This document shows positions 10,601-17,977 of a stretch of 59,092 nucleotides of DNA, piece after piece (positions within the stretch are counted from its first letter, which is position 1; the number at the start of each line of letters is the position of its first letter). The stretch is from UBA4466 sp963925035 (GTDB taxonomy: Bacteria; Bacteroidota; Bacteroidia; Flavobacteriales_D; Crocinitomicaceae): the NCBI GenBank assembly GCA_963925035.1, contig CAWUSK010000055.1:1-59092 (forward strand), in the 5' to 3' direction. Under the pieces are notes generated by a model. That model worked only from the letters and a program-made list of their open reading frames with translations, ran no database searches and had not been told where the DNA came from. Both the position numbers and the translations under genes were made by a program.

Positions 10601-11730
10601 TTCGTTTAATTGTAGAAAATCTAAGCGGTTGTACTGATACTATTGAAGTCAATGTTACCGCTTATCCATTACCAGGCGCCGATTTTGTAATAGATCAACC
10701 ATCGGTATGTTTAACTACAGGTGCAGCTTCGTTCACAAATTTAAGCACAGGGGCAGTTGGATATTCATGGGACTTTGGTAATGGACAATCTTCAGTTTTA
10801 ACTAATCCTTCTTTGAATTATACAAGTGCAGGGACGTATACCGTGACATTGACCGCTACAAATCAATATGGATGCATTAGTTCGCTTCAAAGAGATTTAA
10901 GTTTCTATGATTATGCTGCAGCAAGTTATGACATTCCAATTACTGAATCATGTTCAGGGAATGAATTGATCTTTAATTCTACGAGTACAAATACAAATTC
11001 TGTTGAATGGATTTTTGGAAATTCAGAATCTGCGATTGGAAATAATGTTTCATACTCTTATCCAAATCAGGGAACTTATACTGTTACGATGATTGCTTAT
11101 GGAGGAGGGGGCTGTAATGATACATTGATAATTACACAGCCAATTGTTATTAATCCTACTCCTGTTGCGGATTTCAATTATGAAAATATTATTGAAATTA
11201 ATAAATGGACAGGCTTAGTTGGTTTTTATAATCTTTCAACTGATGCTAGCAGCTATACTTGGTACTTTGGTGATGGAGGGACTTCAAATTCTGTTGATCC
11301 TGAACATTCTTACAACACACAGGGAAACTTCAATGTAACGCTTATTGCCTCAAACAATTTTGGTTGTAGTGACACGATTGTAAAACCTATTGTTGTTGAA
11401 TTGTACAAAGGGTTGTATTTGGCAAATGCAATGTGTCCAGGACATACAGATTTCAACGTATCTCATTTTGTTCCGATTGGAGTCGGATTAAAAGAATTTG
11501 AATTATTGATATTTGACGATTGGGGAAACTTGATTTGGTCAACCAATGCACTTGACGCAAATGGAAGACCAACGGAAGCATGGGATGGAACATTCCAAGG
11601 CGTTCCCGTTCAGCAGGATGCATACGTTTGGAAAGTGAATGCCGTATTCCTAGATGATAGCGTTTGGGAAGGAAAAGAATACGCGAAGAATAAGATTAAG
11701 AAATCCGGAACTGTAACTGTAATTAGATAG
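4687..11730 (+). CDS. Giant PKD-repeat surface protein with gliding-type C-terminal domain
   Basis: The protein has 2347 residues and a signal peptide (about 1-26, ending SSAQ), followed by a modular extracellular chain. A TGLSCTDCPNP module comes first, then a PKD region. The centre (about residues 754-1320) holds tandem copies of a 230-residue module. After it come about nine PKD-type domains with WDFGDG or close variants. The C-terminus has the gliding-associated features FDDWGN, AWDGTF and VWKVN, but the usual FTPNGDG stretch is replaced by MCPGHTDFNVSHF. Export by the T9SS is inferred from family. Three bases downstream starts a PorP/SprF gene, the usual partner needed to deliver such substrates. 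Likely roles are adhesion or gliding. Confidence 0.92.
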   Translation: MKTLFAKYNILFTILFLFSGYISSAQCSLSFDQDTTICLESAVDLGPLVNVSGAGPIVYEWSTATGLSCTDCPNPIATPLVTTTYTLTITDNDGCTLTDSITVTIAPVPVAAFSFSPNNVCASTPIQFSSTSSGSGLSYSWNFGNPASGGQNTSTQSTPSHTFVSTGPGSANFNVVLTVTNNFGCQDTVTNTVAVNQTPDASLIDPVSLFKNCDGSNFNLTVYDNSFVTGVNHQIIWGDGTPDYTSGTAPTGGFSHVYTTSDIFDLDYIITGANGCSDTASYLVSNIANPAIGAANPGSTSGCGPLVYCFPLSSYSANHPSTYYIVDYGDSSPNDTLPHPPPATLCHSYTETSCGQPGNSFTFSIQAINQCDNSEASISPIRVYIGPVSNFSTPQTNYCVNTAVPFINLSTLGFNANCETTTLFNWDFGDGTTLTAFTLTNPSHVYTIPGTYTVTLSATNNCATTTHSLVVCIEEQPVPDFIITPDGSCVPFTAVATNLSTLLSICDLDTLWNITFIQSACIPDTGSVVFTNGTNSTSENPEFLISNPGEYNIRLNLTNSCGTFFHEQIVLGQAPPQVILPPLASVCEGASVSPTATLNDCYEPSDNYLWTFTGGAPASSTSLVPGLVTYSTAGSYSVNFAATNACGTTNVSAPITIFAPPVTDAGPDTSACSNISVGIGSIPVGGVTYSWTPTAGLNNDSIANPTVTVTNLTGAPVDYSFVVTASTSANCFTRDTVIVTIYPLPALVVNSPTICIGEDTAMLVSGAEVGGTYSWSPATNLSCTNCDNPTANPTITTSYTITGTSSQGCINTTSTTVTVNPLPIVDVGPDMTLCDQPVPVVLNGTPVGGTWSGSPNVTSGGTFNPSGIEVAQIIYEYTDGITNCFSSDTLIVSVNPLITPTVDPLDSICINASVVDLNTVFNPSNLGGIWSGTGVTNPNFNPTNAGVGTHTLTYTLGSGTCQTSVTTDIEVNPTPVLVTSDETICFGDDIQLNISGAGTGGSYTWSPITGLSCANCDNPIANPGNTSIYTITGTTSQGCSADINSTVTVNPLPVINAGPDLNLCDQPIPVVLNGTPVGGTWTGSANINAGGTFTPNGTEVSNLIYSYTDASTNCSNSDTLIVTVNPPIIPTLNPSDSICINAVAVDLNTVFSPSTLGGIWSGTGVSSPNFNPTTAGVGVHTMTYTLGTGTCQTSVTADIEVNPQPTIVSSDETICFGGNIQLGVNGAGTGGSYSWSPAIGLSCTNCDNPIANPVSTSVYTITGTTMQGCSNSTTSTVSVNPLPIVDAGVDTSICNLPSPVQLNGSPVGGVWSGLNISPSGVFTPSGTGSFTVTYTYTLGTGCVDSSSRIVTVLDPTPSDAGIDLEACIGSATVALNGLPTGGTWAGSFVTSGGVFNPSTSGFYDLIYSTGAGNCLTIDSMEFTVHDLPIVDAGTDVGICISAAAFDLSGAPVGGAWSGTGITDVNLGTFAPAVATVGAHTITYTVADPITACVNTDNVDVTVNPLPVVDFVVDSLICINTAVNFTNNSTLAFANNWGFGDGGSSIVSSPTYTYSATGLYAVTLVVTSANGCVDSLNRSVSVLDFPNAQYTFNPAAACGPVTASFTNTSTGIANTYQWDFGNGTSSTLQDPLDVNYIESNFADTTYTIELNATNYCGSDSHTEIITVEPTPTAVFGTDFDTGCAPFEVNIANTSIGSADTYYWDFGDGTTSTTSSSLFQHTYYTGNTSTSYTITLVAENNCGSDTATYVVTATPILVDAFFNTSLTSGCAPLTLDFTQYTIGGTQYGWDFDDGNVSTVYSPTHTFTTAGTYNVSLSANDGCGYDTTTVTITVHPEPTIDFTSNPTTVCVNETIDFTNLSVGIAGVNWDFGDGNSSVLVNPSHSYTSSGVYNVVLSGTSQTYGCFASVNHPVTVSVTPIAQFTPNPTNGCIPLDVQMNNTSINANFYYWDFGDGNTSNLQSPNHTYTVDGTYTIRLIVENLSGCTDTIEVNVTAYPLPGADFVIDQPSVCLTTGAASFTNLSTGAVGYSWDFGNGQSSVLTNPSLNYTSAGTYTVTLTATNQYGCISSLQRDLSFYDYAAASYDIPITESCSGNELIFNSTSTNTNSVEWIFGNSESAIGNNVSYSYPNQGTYTVTMIAYGGGGCNDTLIITQPIVINPTPVADFNYENIIEINKWTGLVGFYNLSTDASSYTWYFGDGGTSNSVDPEHSYNTQGNFNVTLIASNNFGCSDTIVKPIVVELYKGLYLANAMCPGHTDFNVSHFVPIGVGLKEFELLIFDDWGNLIWSTNALDANGRPTEAWDGTFQGVPVQQDAYVWKVNAVFLDDSVWEGKEYAKNKIKKSGTVTVIR
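6946..8640 (+). repeat. Tandem 690-bp repeat inside the PKD gene
   Basis: Equivalent codons recur exactly 690 bases apart: the Gly-Gly-Thr/Ser-Tyr segment at 6994, 7684 and 8374, and the VNPLP segment at 7141, 7831 and 8521. Each unit encodes 230 residues with SCxNCDNPxANP, LCDQPxPVVLNGTPVGG and SICINA motifs. Two units are full; the third keeps roughly its first 90 residues and then diverges. Copies differ at many third positions, so the duplication is not very recent. Confidence 0.9.
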
Positions 11731-11733
11731 GGG

Positions 11734-12807
11734 ATGGAGATGCTAAAATCGATAGTTAGAAGAGTAAAAGGAGCGATTTGTATTGGAATAATTTCAATTA
11801 CAACATCACTTGGTCAGGACGCGAATTTTTCGCAGTTTTATAACAATCCAACTTATTATAATCCTTCCATGACAGCAATTAATGGTGGTTATACTGTTCG
11901 TTTACATGCACGAAATCTTTGGGCACCTATTCCAGGTAGATTCAATACTTACACTGCTAGTTTTGAAGCAGAAGTTTTGCCACGGGTTGGACTTGGAATT
12001 ATTGGTTTTAGTGATGTAGGTGGAGAGGGTTTATTGCGGACAGTAAGCGGAATGCTGTCGTATGCTTATCGAGCGGTAGACACGAAAAGTTTCACGCTTC
12101 AAGCAGGAATTAATGGTGGAGTTGTTAGTAAATATGTCGATTGGGATCAATTCACTTTTTCAGATCAGTTGCATGAAGTTCAGGGAGAAGTGGGTCCGTC
12201 AACTTTTATTGCACCTACTGCGAAGAATGTGTTGTATGCAGATTTTGGAGCAGGGATTTCTTCTCGCTTCAATCACATTAGTAAAAAAACAGGACCCTAT
12301 CGTCAATTAATGGCGACAATTGGATTTGGAATTCACCATTTAAGCAAGCCGAGTGATGCTTTTATTATTGGCTATGAATATCTCCCGATTAAATATACGG
12401 GACATGTGAAATTTGACATTTTACTTGGCACTTATGTTCTTTCACCAGCAGTGATTTACGAGCATCAAAATAAATTTCAAACGTTCAGTATTGGAATGTC
12501 GGTGCAAGTTAAGCCAATCAATTTGGGAATATGGTTTAGAAATAGAAATTATGGATTGACCCTTAAAAATTACGATGCATTTACTTTCGCCATTGGAACC
12601 TACCTGCCTATTAAAAATGAACGCGATATTAAGATTACATATAGCATCGACTTTACGATATCTAAACTGCGCTCGGCTTCATTTGGATCACACGAGCTCA
12701 GTTTGATTATGAACTTTAATAATCGTTATTTACTTAAGGGACGACAGATGAAATTGCGTAGTAAAAGTACCTACAAATGTCCAGTTGATTTTTCGGGAAC
12801 AAGATAG
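11734..12807 (+). CDS. PorP/SprF family type IX secretion outer-membrane protein
   Basis: The protein has 357 residues with a signal peptide and a beta-barrel-like body. The mature N-terminus QDANFSQFYNNPTYYNPS, with LHARNLWAPI soon after, is the hallmark of PorP/SprF proteins. These proteins stabilise or help export large gliding-type substrates such as SprB. The gene follows the giant PKD gene after three bases, so it is almost surely its dedicated partner. A second in-frame ATG at 11740 is an equally possible start. Its stop lies four bases from the end of the convergent riboflavin synthase gene, leaving no room for a separate terminator. Confidence 0.9.
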   Translation: MEMLKSIVRRVKGAICIGIISITTSLGQDANFSQFYNNPTYYNPSMTAINGGYTVRLHARNLWAPIPGRFNTYTASFEAEVLPRVGLGIIGFSDVGGEGLLRTVSGMLSYAYRAVDTKSFTLQAGINGGVVSKYVDWDQFTFSDQLHEVQGEVGPSTFIAPTAKNVLYADFGAGISSRFNHISKKTGPYRQLMATIGFGIHHLSKPSDAFIIGYEYLPIKYTGHVKFDILLGTYVLSPAVIYEHQNKFQTFSIGMSVQVKPINLGIWFRNRNYGLTLKNYDAFTFAIGTYLPIKNERDIKITYSIDFTISKLRSASFGSHELSLIMNFNNRYLLKGRQMKLRSKSTYKCPVDFSGTR

Positions 12808-12811
12808 GATC

Positions 12812-13390
12812 TTATTTTCCCATCATCTTCGCAACATACTTTCCGATAATATCGAATTCTAAGTTAACGTGACTGCCAAGTTGCAATTCATGGAAATTGG
12901 TGAACTCATAAGTATAAGGAATAATGCAAACAGAAAATTGTTTGTCTTTGGAGCCCACAACCGTTAAGCTCGTCCCGTTTACAGTTACAGAACCTTTTTC
13001 AACGGTAATTTGATCATCTGTATATTTAAAAGTATATTTCCAACTTCCGTCTTGATCTTCAATGTCAACGCATTTTGCTGTTGTATCAACATGTCCTTGA
13101 ACAATGTGTCCGTCAAGTCTTCCATTCATTACCATACAGCGTTCTAAATTGACTTTCGTTCCAACGACCCAATCACCAAGGTTGGTTTTCTGCATCGTTT
13201 CTTGAATTGCTGTCACGACATAATCATCTCCATCAAGTTTTACAACAGTTAAACAACAACCATTGTGCGCGACACTTTGGTCGATTTTCAATTCGTTGGT
13301 AAATGCCGCATTCATCGTGAAATGAACATTTTCACCTTCGTGTTCAATGTGTTTTACAACACCCAATTGTTCGATTATTCCTGTAAACAT
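12812..13390 (-). CDS. ribE: Riboflavin synthase (alpha subunit)
   Basis: This enzyme dismutates two 6,7-dimethyl-8-ribityllumazine molecules to give riboflavin. MFTGIIE at the N-terminus and the duplicated lumazine-binding barrels are diagnostic: SVAHNGCCLTVV in the first half and VTVNGTSLTVV in the second. DGHIVQGHVD starts the second barrel. The 192-residue length is normal. The start is the ATG of MFTGIIE; an upstream TTG in frame overlaps the promoter element and is rejected. The promoter ends three bases before this ATG, so the mRNA may be leaderless. No other rib genes are nearby. Confidence 0.95.
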   Translation of the reverse strand: MFTGIIEQLGVVKHIEHEGENVHFTMNAAFTNELKIDQSVAHNGCCLTVVKLDGDDYVVTAIQETMQKTNLGDWVVGTKVNLERCMVMNGRLDGHIVQGHVDTTAKCVDIEDQDGSWKYTFKYTDDQITVEKGSVTVNGTSLTVVGSKDKQFSVCIIPYTYEFTNFHELQLGSHVNLEFDIIGKYVAKMMGK

Positions 13391-13393
13391 ATA

Positions 13394-13401
13394 CAAAGGT
13401 A
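13394..13401 (-). promoter_or_regulatory. -7 promoter element before ribE
   Basis: On the minus strand it reads TACCTTTG, an exact TAnnTTTG match, and ends three bases before the ribE ATG. It also separates ribE from the upstream small membrane protein gene. Confidence 0.6.
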
Positions 13402-13411
13402 AAAATTCTGT

Positions 13412-13573
13412 TTATTCTGATACGATTGGTCTTCGAATCATTAAAAATCCAACAAGAGCAACTATTGAAACTGCACACCACATTGGATGATGGATCATTG
13501 TTAAGTTTGCAATAGTTCCGATAAGGAAAAATCCAGCGATAACATCTGCGAATGTTGCGTAAAACAATTTCAT
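13412..13573 (-). CDS. Small two-helix membrane protein, unknown
   Basis: An ATG-to-TAA frame of 53 residues starts 20 bases downstream of the molybdopterin oxidoreductase stop codon on the same strand. It reads as two hydrophobic helices: about residues 6-25 (FADVIAGFFLIGTIANLT) and 32-46 (WCAVSIVALVGFLM). HHP lies between them and a basic RRP tail follows. Spacing, frame quality and hydrophobicity make it a likely real gene at the 3' end of this transcription unit. I do not recognise a family. Confidence 0.6.
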   Translation of the reverse strand: MKLFYATFADVIAGFFLIGTIANLTMIHHPMWCAVSIVALVGFLMIRRPIVSE

Positions 13574-13593
13574 ATGTATTTTTTAGTGTAACG

Positions 13594-15846
13594 TTAAGCA
13601 CGAATTTTTACGCGCACTGATTTTGAAGAAGGAGTATGACTTGAATGTGCTATTAAATCGACTGGAACCAATGGATTTGCTTCTGGAAAATACGTCGCTA
13701 AACATCCTTTTGGGATATTGTAAGGAACTACAGCAAACCCTTCTACTTCTCGTTTTCGATTTCCATAGTTGTTGTAAAGCGTTACTTTATCTCCTTTTTT
13801 CAATCCTCGATTTGCAACATCTTCTTCGTTCATAAAGACAACCATTCTGCCGTTGTAAACTCCTCTGTAACGATCGTCCAAACCGTATATTGTTGTGTTG
13901 AATTGGTCGTGACTTCGCGTTGTCATCATGATGAACTCATCTGAATCTAACTTTTCGGTCAGCATTTTGTTTATGGTGAAGTTTGCTTTTTTATTCGGAG
14001 TAGTGAACTTTCCAATTCGCGGACCATTTGGCAATTCAAATCCAAGTGGTTGCTTTACGCGTTCGTTGTAATTTTCAAATCCTGCTATTGTTTTTTCAAT
14101 GATATCACGGATGTTTCCATAATCTTCAATTAGGAAATCCCAATCAACCTTATCTTGATCTAGCGTTGCTTTGGCGATGTTTGCGACAATTATCGGTTCA
14201 CTTTCCACAAATTCGGAAGGTGGCCGCAACACTCCTTGAGTTGTTTGTACAACCCCCATAGAATTTTCAACGGTCACAAATTGTGACTTTCCATTTTTCA
14301 TGTAGCGATCAGTTCGACCCATTGAAGGAAGAATCAGTGCAGTTTTACCATGTGTTAAATGCGAACGATTTAATTTGGTAGAAATATGTGCCGTTAATGA
14401 GCAGTTGCTCAAAGCTTCAGCTGTATAATACGTATCTGGAGCAGCAGACAGGAAATTTCCGCCCATTCCTAAGAACACCTTCACTTTTTTCTCGTACATG
14501 GCTGTGATCGCATCTACAACAGAATAACCATGTTCTTGCGGCGGTTTAAACCCAAAATTTTCACTGATTTTATTCAATAATTCTTTCGATGGACGTTCTG
14601 CAATTCCCATTGTTCTATCGCCTTGCACGTTACTGTGTCCACGCACAGGACAAGTTCCGGCACCTTCTTTACCGATGCTTCCTTTCATCAATAGTAAGTT
14701 CACCACTTCTTGAATGTTGTCAACACCATTCACATGTTGCGTCAATCCCATTCCCCAGCATGCAATAATTTTTTTTCGATCTGCAATTAGACTTACCAAT
14801 TCATCAATATCGGATTCATCTAGTCCTGTTCTGAGTACCAAAGAAGCAAGGTCATTTGTCAATAAATCTGATTTAAAGTCATCAAATCCGGCTGTTTTAC
14901 CTGAAATGAATTCAGTGTCTAATACTTCTGGTCTTGTTTCTGCAATTTTGAACAACTTCATCATCACGGCTTTTAACAACGCCACGTCTTCGTTGATTCG
15001 AAGTTGTAAATACAAATCAGAAATCTCTGTTCCACCACCAATAATTCCTTTTACTGTTTGTGGATTTTTAAACCGTAGCAATCCTGCTTCTTTCATTGGA
15101 TTAATCGAAACAATTTTTGCTCCATTTTTCTTTGCGTTTTCTAATGAAGTAAGCATTCTTGGGTGATTTGTTGCTGGATTCTGACCGAAAATCAAAATCA
15201 ATTCCGATTTATATAAATCGTCTAGGGTTACAGAACCCTTGCCAATTCCTACTGTTTTTGAAAGTGCGACACCACTCGATTCGTGACACATATTTGAACA
15301 ATCAGGCAGATTATTTGTCCCATACATTCGCACAAATAATTGATATAAAAATGCCGCTTCATTGCTTGTTCTTCCTGATGTATAAAATGCCGCCTCGTGT
15401 GGACTGTCCAATGCGCGTAATTCGTCGCCAATAATTTTATTTGTCTCATCCCAAGATATCGGAACGTAGTGTTTTTCTCCTGGACGAAGAACCATAGGAT
15501 GCGTTAATCGACCTTGTTGTCCCAACCAATAATCGCTTTGAGCTTTCATTTCATCAATGGAATATTTTGCAAAAAACTCAGGTCCCGCAGTTTGATCCAT
15601 TGCTTCTTCAGCAATCGCTTTTACGCCGTTTTCACAATATTCCCCTAATTTTGAGCGATGATCTGGATCTGGCCATGCACATCCGGGACAATCAACACCT
15701 TCTTTTTGGTTGAGTTTATTCAGAACTTTGAAGGATTTTCTTATCGACATTACACCGAAAATTTGCTTTAAGGAAATAAAAATAGCTTTCATTCCAGCTG
15801 CGCTTTTCGCTTGACCTTCAATTTTTAGTTCTTTCGTTTCGTCCAT
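13594..15846 (-). CDS. FdhF/YdeP family molybdopterin oxidoreductase
   Basis: The 750-residue protein has the layout of the YdeP branch of the formate-dehydrogenase/DMSO-reductase superfamily. It has an N-terminal VDCPGCAWPDPDHRS cysteine motif, NMCHESSG near residue 200 (probable molybdenum-ligand region), LIFGQNPATNHPRM, CPVRGHSNVQGDRTMG, and a C-terminal cofactor-binding barrel with MMTTRSHDQFNTTIYG. The likely cofactor is bis-molybdopterin guanine dinucleotide. The substrate is unknown; in E. coli YdeP is linked to acid resistance. It sits 87 bases downstream of hisIE on the same strand, so it could be read through from the his operon. No fdhD or cofactor biosynthesis gene is in the window. 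Confidence 0.9.
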   Translation of the reverse strand: MDETKELKIEGQAKSAAGMKAIFISLKQIFGVMSIRKSFKVLNKLNQKEGVDCPGCAWPDPDHRSKLGEYCENGVKAIAEEAMDQTAGPEFFAKYSIDEMKAQSDYWLGQQGRLTHPMVLRPGEKHYVPISWDETNKIIGDELRALDSPHEAAFYTSGRTSNEAAFLYQLFVRMYGTNNLPDCSNMCHESSGVALSKTVGIGKGSVTLDDLYKSELILIFGQNPATNHPRMLTSLENAKKNGAKIVSINPMKEAGLLRFKNPQTVKGIIGGGTEISDLYLQLRINEDVALLKAVMMKLFKIAETRPEVLDTEFISGKTAGFDDFKSDLLTNDLASLVLRTGLDESDIDELVSLIADRKKIIACWGMGLTQHVNGVDNIQEVVNLLLMKGSIGKEGAGTCPVRGHSNVQGDRTMGIAERPSKELLNKISENFGFKPPQEHGYSVVDAITAMYEKKVKVFLGMGGNFLSAAPDTYYTAEALSNCSLTAHISTKLNRSHLTHGKTALILPSMGRTDRYMKNGKSQFVTVENSMGVVQTTQGVLRPPSEFVESEPIIVANIAKATLDQDKVDWDFLIEDYGNIRDIIEKTIAGFENYNERVKQPLGFELPNGPRIGKFTTPNKKANFTINKMLTEKLDSDEFIMMTTRSHDQFNTTIYGLDDRYRGVYNGRMVVFMNEEDVANRGLKKGDKVTLYNNYGNRKREVEGFAVVPYNIPKGCLATYFPEANPLVPVDLIAHSSHTPSSKSVRVKIRA

Positions 15847-15933
15847 TGTTATTGTATTCTTAGAATTAAAAGTAAGGAAAATTCCGTGAAATTATGAGTC
15901 GAATGGCACTTACCAGAAAAATGAACGAATTAA

Positions 15934-16521
15934 TTATTTCATTCGACCTTTAAGTTCATCCTCAATGTCGCTCAATTTCACGTTTTTAACTTGCAGCAAA
16001 ATGAGGGTGTGGTACAATAAATCAGCAACTTCATTTTTAAATAATTCGTCGTTGGAGTCCTTCGCTTCAATTACAACCTCAACTGCTTCTTCACCAACTT
16101 TTTGCGCTACTTTGTTGATTCCTCTTTTGACCAATTGATTGGTGTATGAGTCGGGATCATTTTCAGTAATTCTATCATTGATGGTTTTTTCTAATTCATA
16201 TAGAAATCCTTTGGATGTCTCTTCCTTGAAGCAAGATGTTGCTCCTGTGTGGCACGTCGGGCCATTTGGAATAGCTTTAATTAGTAGTGTGTCGTTGTCG
16301 CAGTCAAGTACTATTGATTCCACTTGTAATGTATTCCCAGATGTTTCTCCTTTCATCCAAATTCTATTCTTACTGCGACTAAAGAATGTCACTTTTCCGG
16401 TCTTATTTGTTGTGTTAAATGCTTCTTCATTCATGTAGCCCAACATCAAAACTTGTGAGGTAATTGCATTCTGAATGATTACAGGGACAAGCCCGTTGCT
16501 TTTATTGAAATCGATATTCAT
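15934..16521 (-). CDS. hisIE: Bifunctional phosphoribosyl-AMP cyclohydrolase / phosphoribosyl-ATP pyrophosphatase
   Basis: This enzyme catalyses steps 2 and 3 of histidine synthesis. The N-terminal HisI domain (about 1-105) has VLMLGYMNEEAF, FFSRSKNRIWMKGETSGN, a zinc/magnesium-site LDCDNDTLL and the Cys motif GPTCHTGATSCF. The C-terminal HisE domain (about 110-195) has SYTNQLVKRGINKVAQKVGEE and NEVADLLYH. The 195-residue fused form is normal for this phylum. It is the last gene of the his operon; its ATG overlaps the hisF stop by four bases, implying translational coupling. Confidence 0.97.
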   Translation of the reverse strand: MNIDFNKSNGLVPVIIQNAITSQVLMLGYMNEEAFNTTNKTGKVTFFSRSKNRIWMKGETSGNTLQVESIVLDCDNDTLLIKAIPNGPTCHTGATSCFKEETSKGFLYELEKTINDRITENDPDSYTNQLVKRGINKVAQKVGEEAVEVVIEAKDSNDELFKNEVADLLYHTLILLQVKNVKLSDIEDELKGRMK

Positions 16522-17270
16522 CGTATTGGAATTTTAAGTGTTTTTAAATAAGTTTTTAATTCTGAAATTGGAATTTCGTTGTAGTGAAAAACACTTGCGG
16601 CAAGACCCCCAGTTGCTTTTGTTGTGCTAAAAAGTATTTCGAAATCTTCTTTGTTCCCCGCTCCGCCCGATGCGATAACTGGAACATTGACAGTATTGGA
16701 TATTTGACTGGTGATGTCCAAAGCAAATCCAGATTTTGTTCCATCGTTGTTCATGGAAGTCAAAAGAATTTCTCCAGCACCTAATTCTACTGCTTGTTTT
16801 GCCCAATCGATCGTTTTCAATTGAGTTGCTGTTCTTCCTCCGTGCGTATATACATACCAAGTGCCATCTACTTTTTTAGTGTCAATCGCAACAACAACAC
16901 ATTGACTTCCAAACTGATTGGCAATTTCACGAATAAGTTCTGGTCTTTGAACTGCAGATGAGTTGATCGAAACTTTGTCTGCACCAGCGGCAATTAAGCG
17001 AGTTACATCTTCAATGGTATTTATGCCGCCACCAACTGTAAACGGAATATTGATTTTCGCTGCAATTTTTTCAACCAATTCAACTAAGGTTTTTCGTTTT
17101 TCAACTGTTGCTGTGATGTCTAAAAATACCAATTCATCAGCACCATCTCGCACATATTTCTTAGCCAGTTCGATTGGATCTCCAGCATCACGAATTTCTT
17201 TGAAATTGATGCCTTTCACGGTGCGTCCGTTTTGAATGTCGAGACAGGGAATAATTCTTCGCTTTAACAT
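16518..17270 (-). CDS. hisF: Imidazole glycerol phosphate synthase, cyclase subunit
   Basis: This TIM-barrel subunit makes imidazole glycerol phosphate and AICAR from PRFAR with ammonia supplied by HisH. Key features are RRIIPCLDIQNGRTVKG at the N-terminus with catalytic Asp11, the phosphate-site FTVGGGI near residue 80, IDTKK near 130, and VIASGGAGN near 200. The length of 250 residues is typical. The start overlaps hisA by seven bases and the end overlaps hisIE by four. Confidence 0.97.
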   Translation of the reverse strand: MLKRRIIPCLDIQNGRTVKGINFKEIRDAGDPIELAKKYVRDGADELVFLDITATVEKRKTLVELVEKIAAKINIPFTVGGGINTIEDVTRLIAAGADKVSINSSAVQRPELIREIANQFGSQCVVVAIDTKKVDGTWYVYTHGGRTATQLKTIDWAKQAVELGAGEILLTSMNNDGTKSGFALDITSQISNTVNVPVIASGGAGNKEDFEILFSTTKATGGLAASVFHYNEIPISELKTYLKTLKIPIR

Positions 17271-17977
17271 AATGTGCTAAGTTTTTTAAGTGAAATGTTG
17301 CCTTCATAAATCGCTTTTCCGACAATTGCTCCTTCGCATCCAATTTCTTTTAGTTTGATTAAATCGCTCATATTCGAAACGCCTCCGCTGGCAATTAAAT
17401 TAATTTTATTTTTGGCAAGCAAGTTTTTATAGAGCTCAAACGAAGGACCTTCAAGCATTCCATCTTTTGAAATATCGGTGCATATCACGGATTTAATTCC
17501 TTTGGATTGGTACTTCTTAACGAAATCAAAAACATCCAATTGAGAATCTTCTAACCAGCCATTGGTTGCAATCTTTTCATTCAAACAATCTGCACCAAGA
17601 ATTATTTTATCGGCACCATACGTTTCAATCCAAGAAGAAAAAAGCGCTTCGTTTTTCACGGCAATACTTCCTCCAGTAATCTGATTAGCTCCTGATTCAA
17701 ATGCAATTTTCAAGTCCTTATCGGATTTTAAACCGCCACCAAAATCTACAAGAAGTCCTGTTTGGTTTACAATGGTTTCTAGAACACGATAATTTACAAT
17801 CTGATTGGATTTTGCTCCGTCCAAATCGACTAAGTGGAGATATTTTATGCCGTTTGATGCAAATTCCTTCGCAACTTCAACTGGATTTTCATTGTATATT
17901 TTTTTGGTAGCATAGTTGCCTTTTGTCAGCCGAACACATTTGCCATCGATGATATCTATTGCGGGTATGATTCTCAT
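17264..17977 (-). CDS. hisA: ProFAR isomerase (HisA)
   Basis: This TIM-barrel isomerase converts ProFAR to PRFAR. Landmarks are IIPAIDIIDGKCVRLTKG with catalytic Asp8, LHLVDLDGAK, VDFGGGLKS, TDISKDGMLEGPSF with the second catalytic Asp near residue 165, and IASGGVSN. The 237-residue length is normal. It lies between hisH (four-base overlap) and hisF (seven-base overlap), the usual HAF order that keeps the synthase subunits close. Confidence 0.97.
   Translation of the reverse strand: MRIIPAIDIIDGKCVRLTKGNYATKKIYNENPVEVAKEFASNGIKYLHLVDLDGAKSNQIVNYRVLETIVNQTGLLVDFGGGLKSDKDLKIAFESGANQITGGSIAVKNEALFSSWIETYGADKIILGADCLNEKIATNGWLEDSQLDVFDFVKKYQSKGIKSVICTDISKDGMLEGPSFELYKNLLAKNKINLIASGGVSNMSDLIKLKEIGCEGAIVGKAIYEGNISLKKLSTLC

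Noticed and set aside
13344..13601. 85-residue frame overlapping the small membrane protein gene
   Set aside because: Arg/Asn/Tyr-rich sequence in a shifted frame; the 53-residue frame has proper helices and operon spacing.
14714..15166. 150-residue frame on the plus strand opposite the YdeP-type gene
   Set aside because: It is antisense to a long conserved gene, has no recognisable family or promoter, and is a typical shadow frame.
15896..15948. Terminator between hisIE and the YdeP-type gene
   Set aside because: GTCGAATG/CATTCGAC pairs across about 37 bases, has no T-run, and one arm is the end of hisIE coding sequence.
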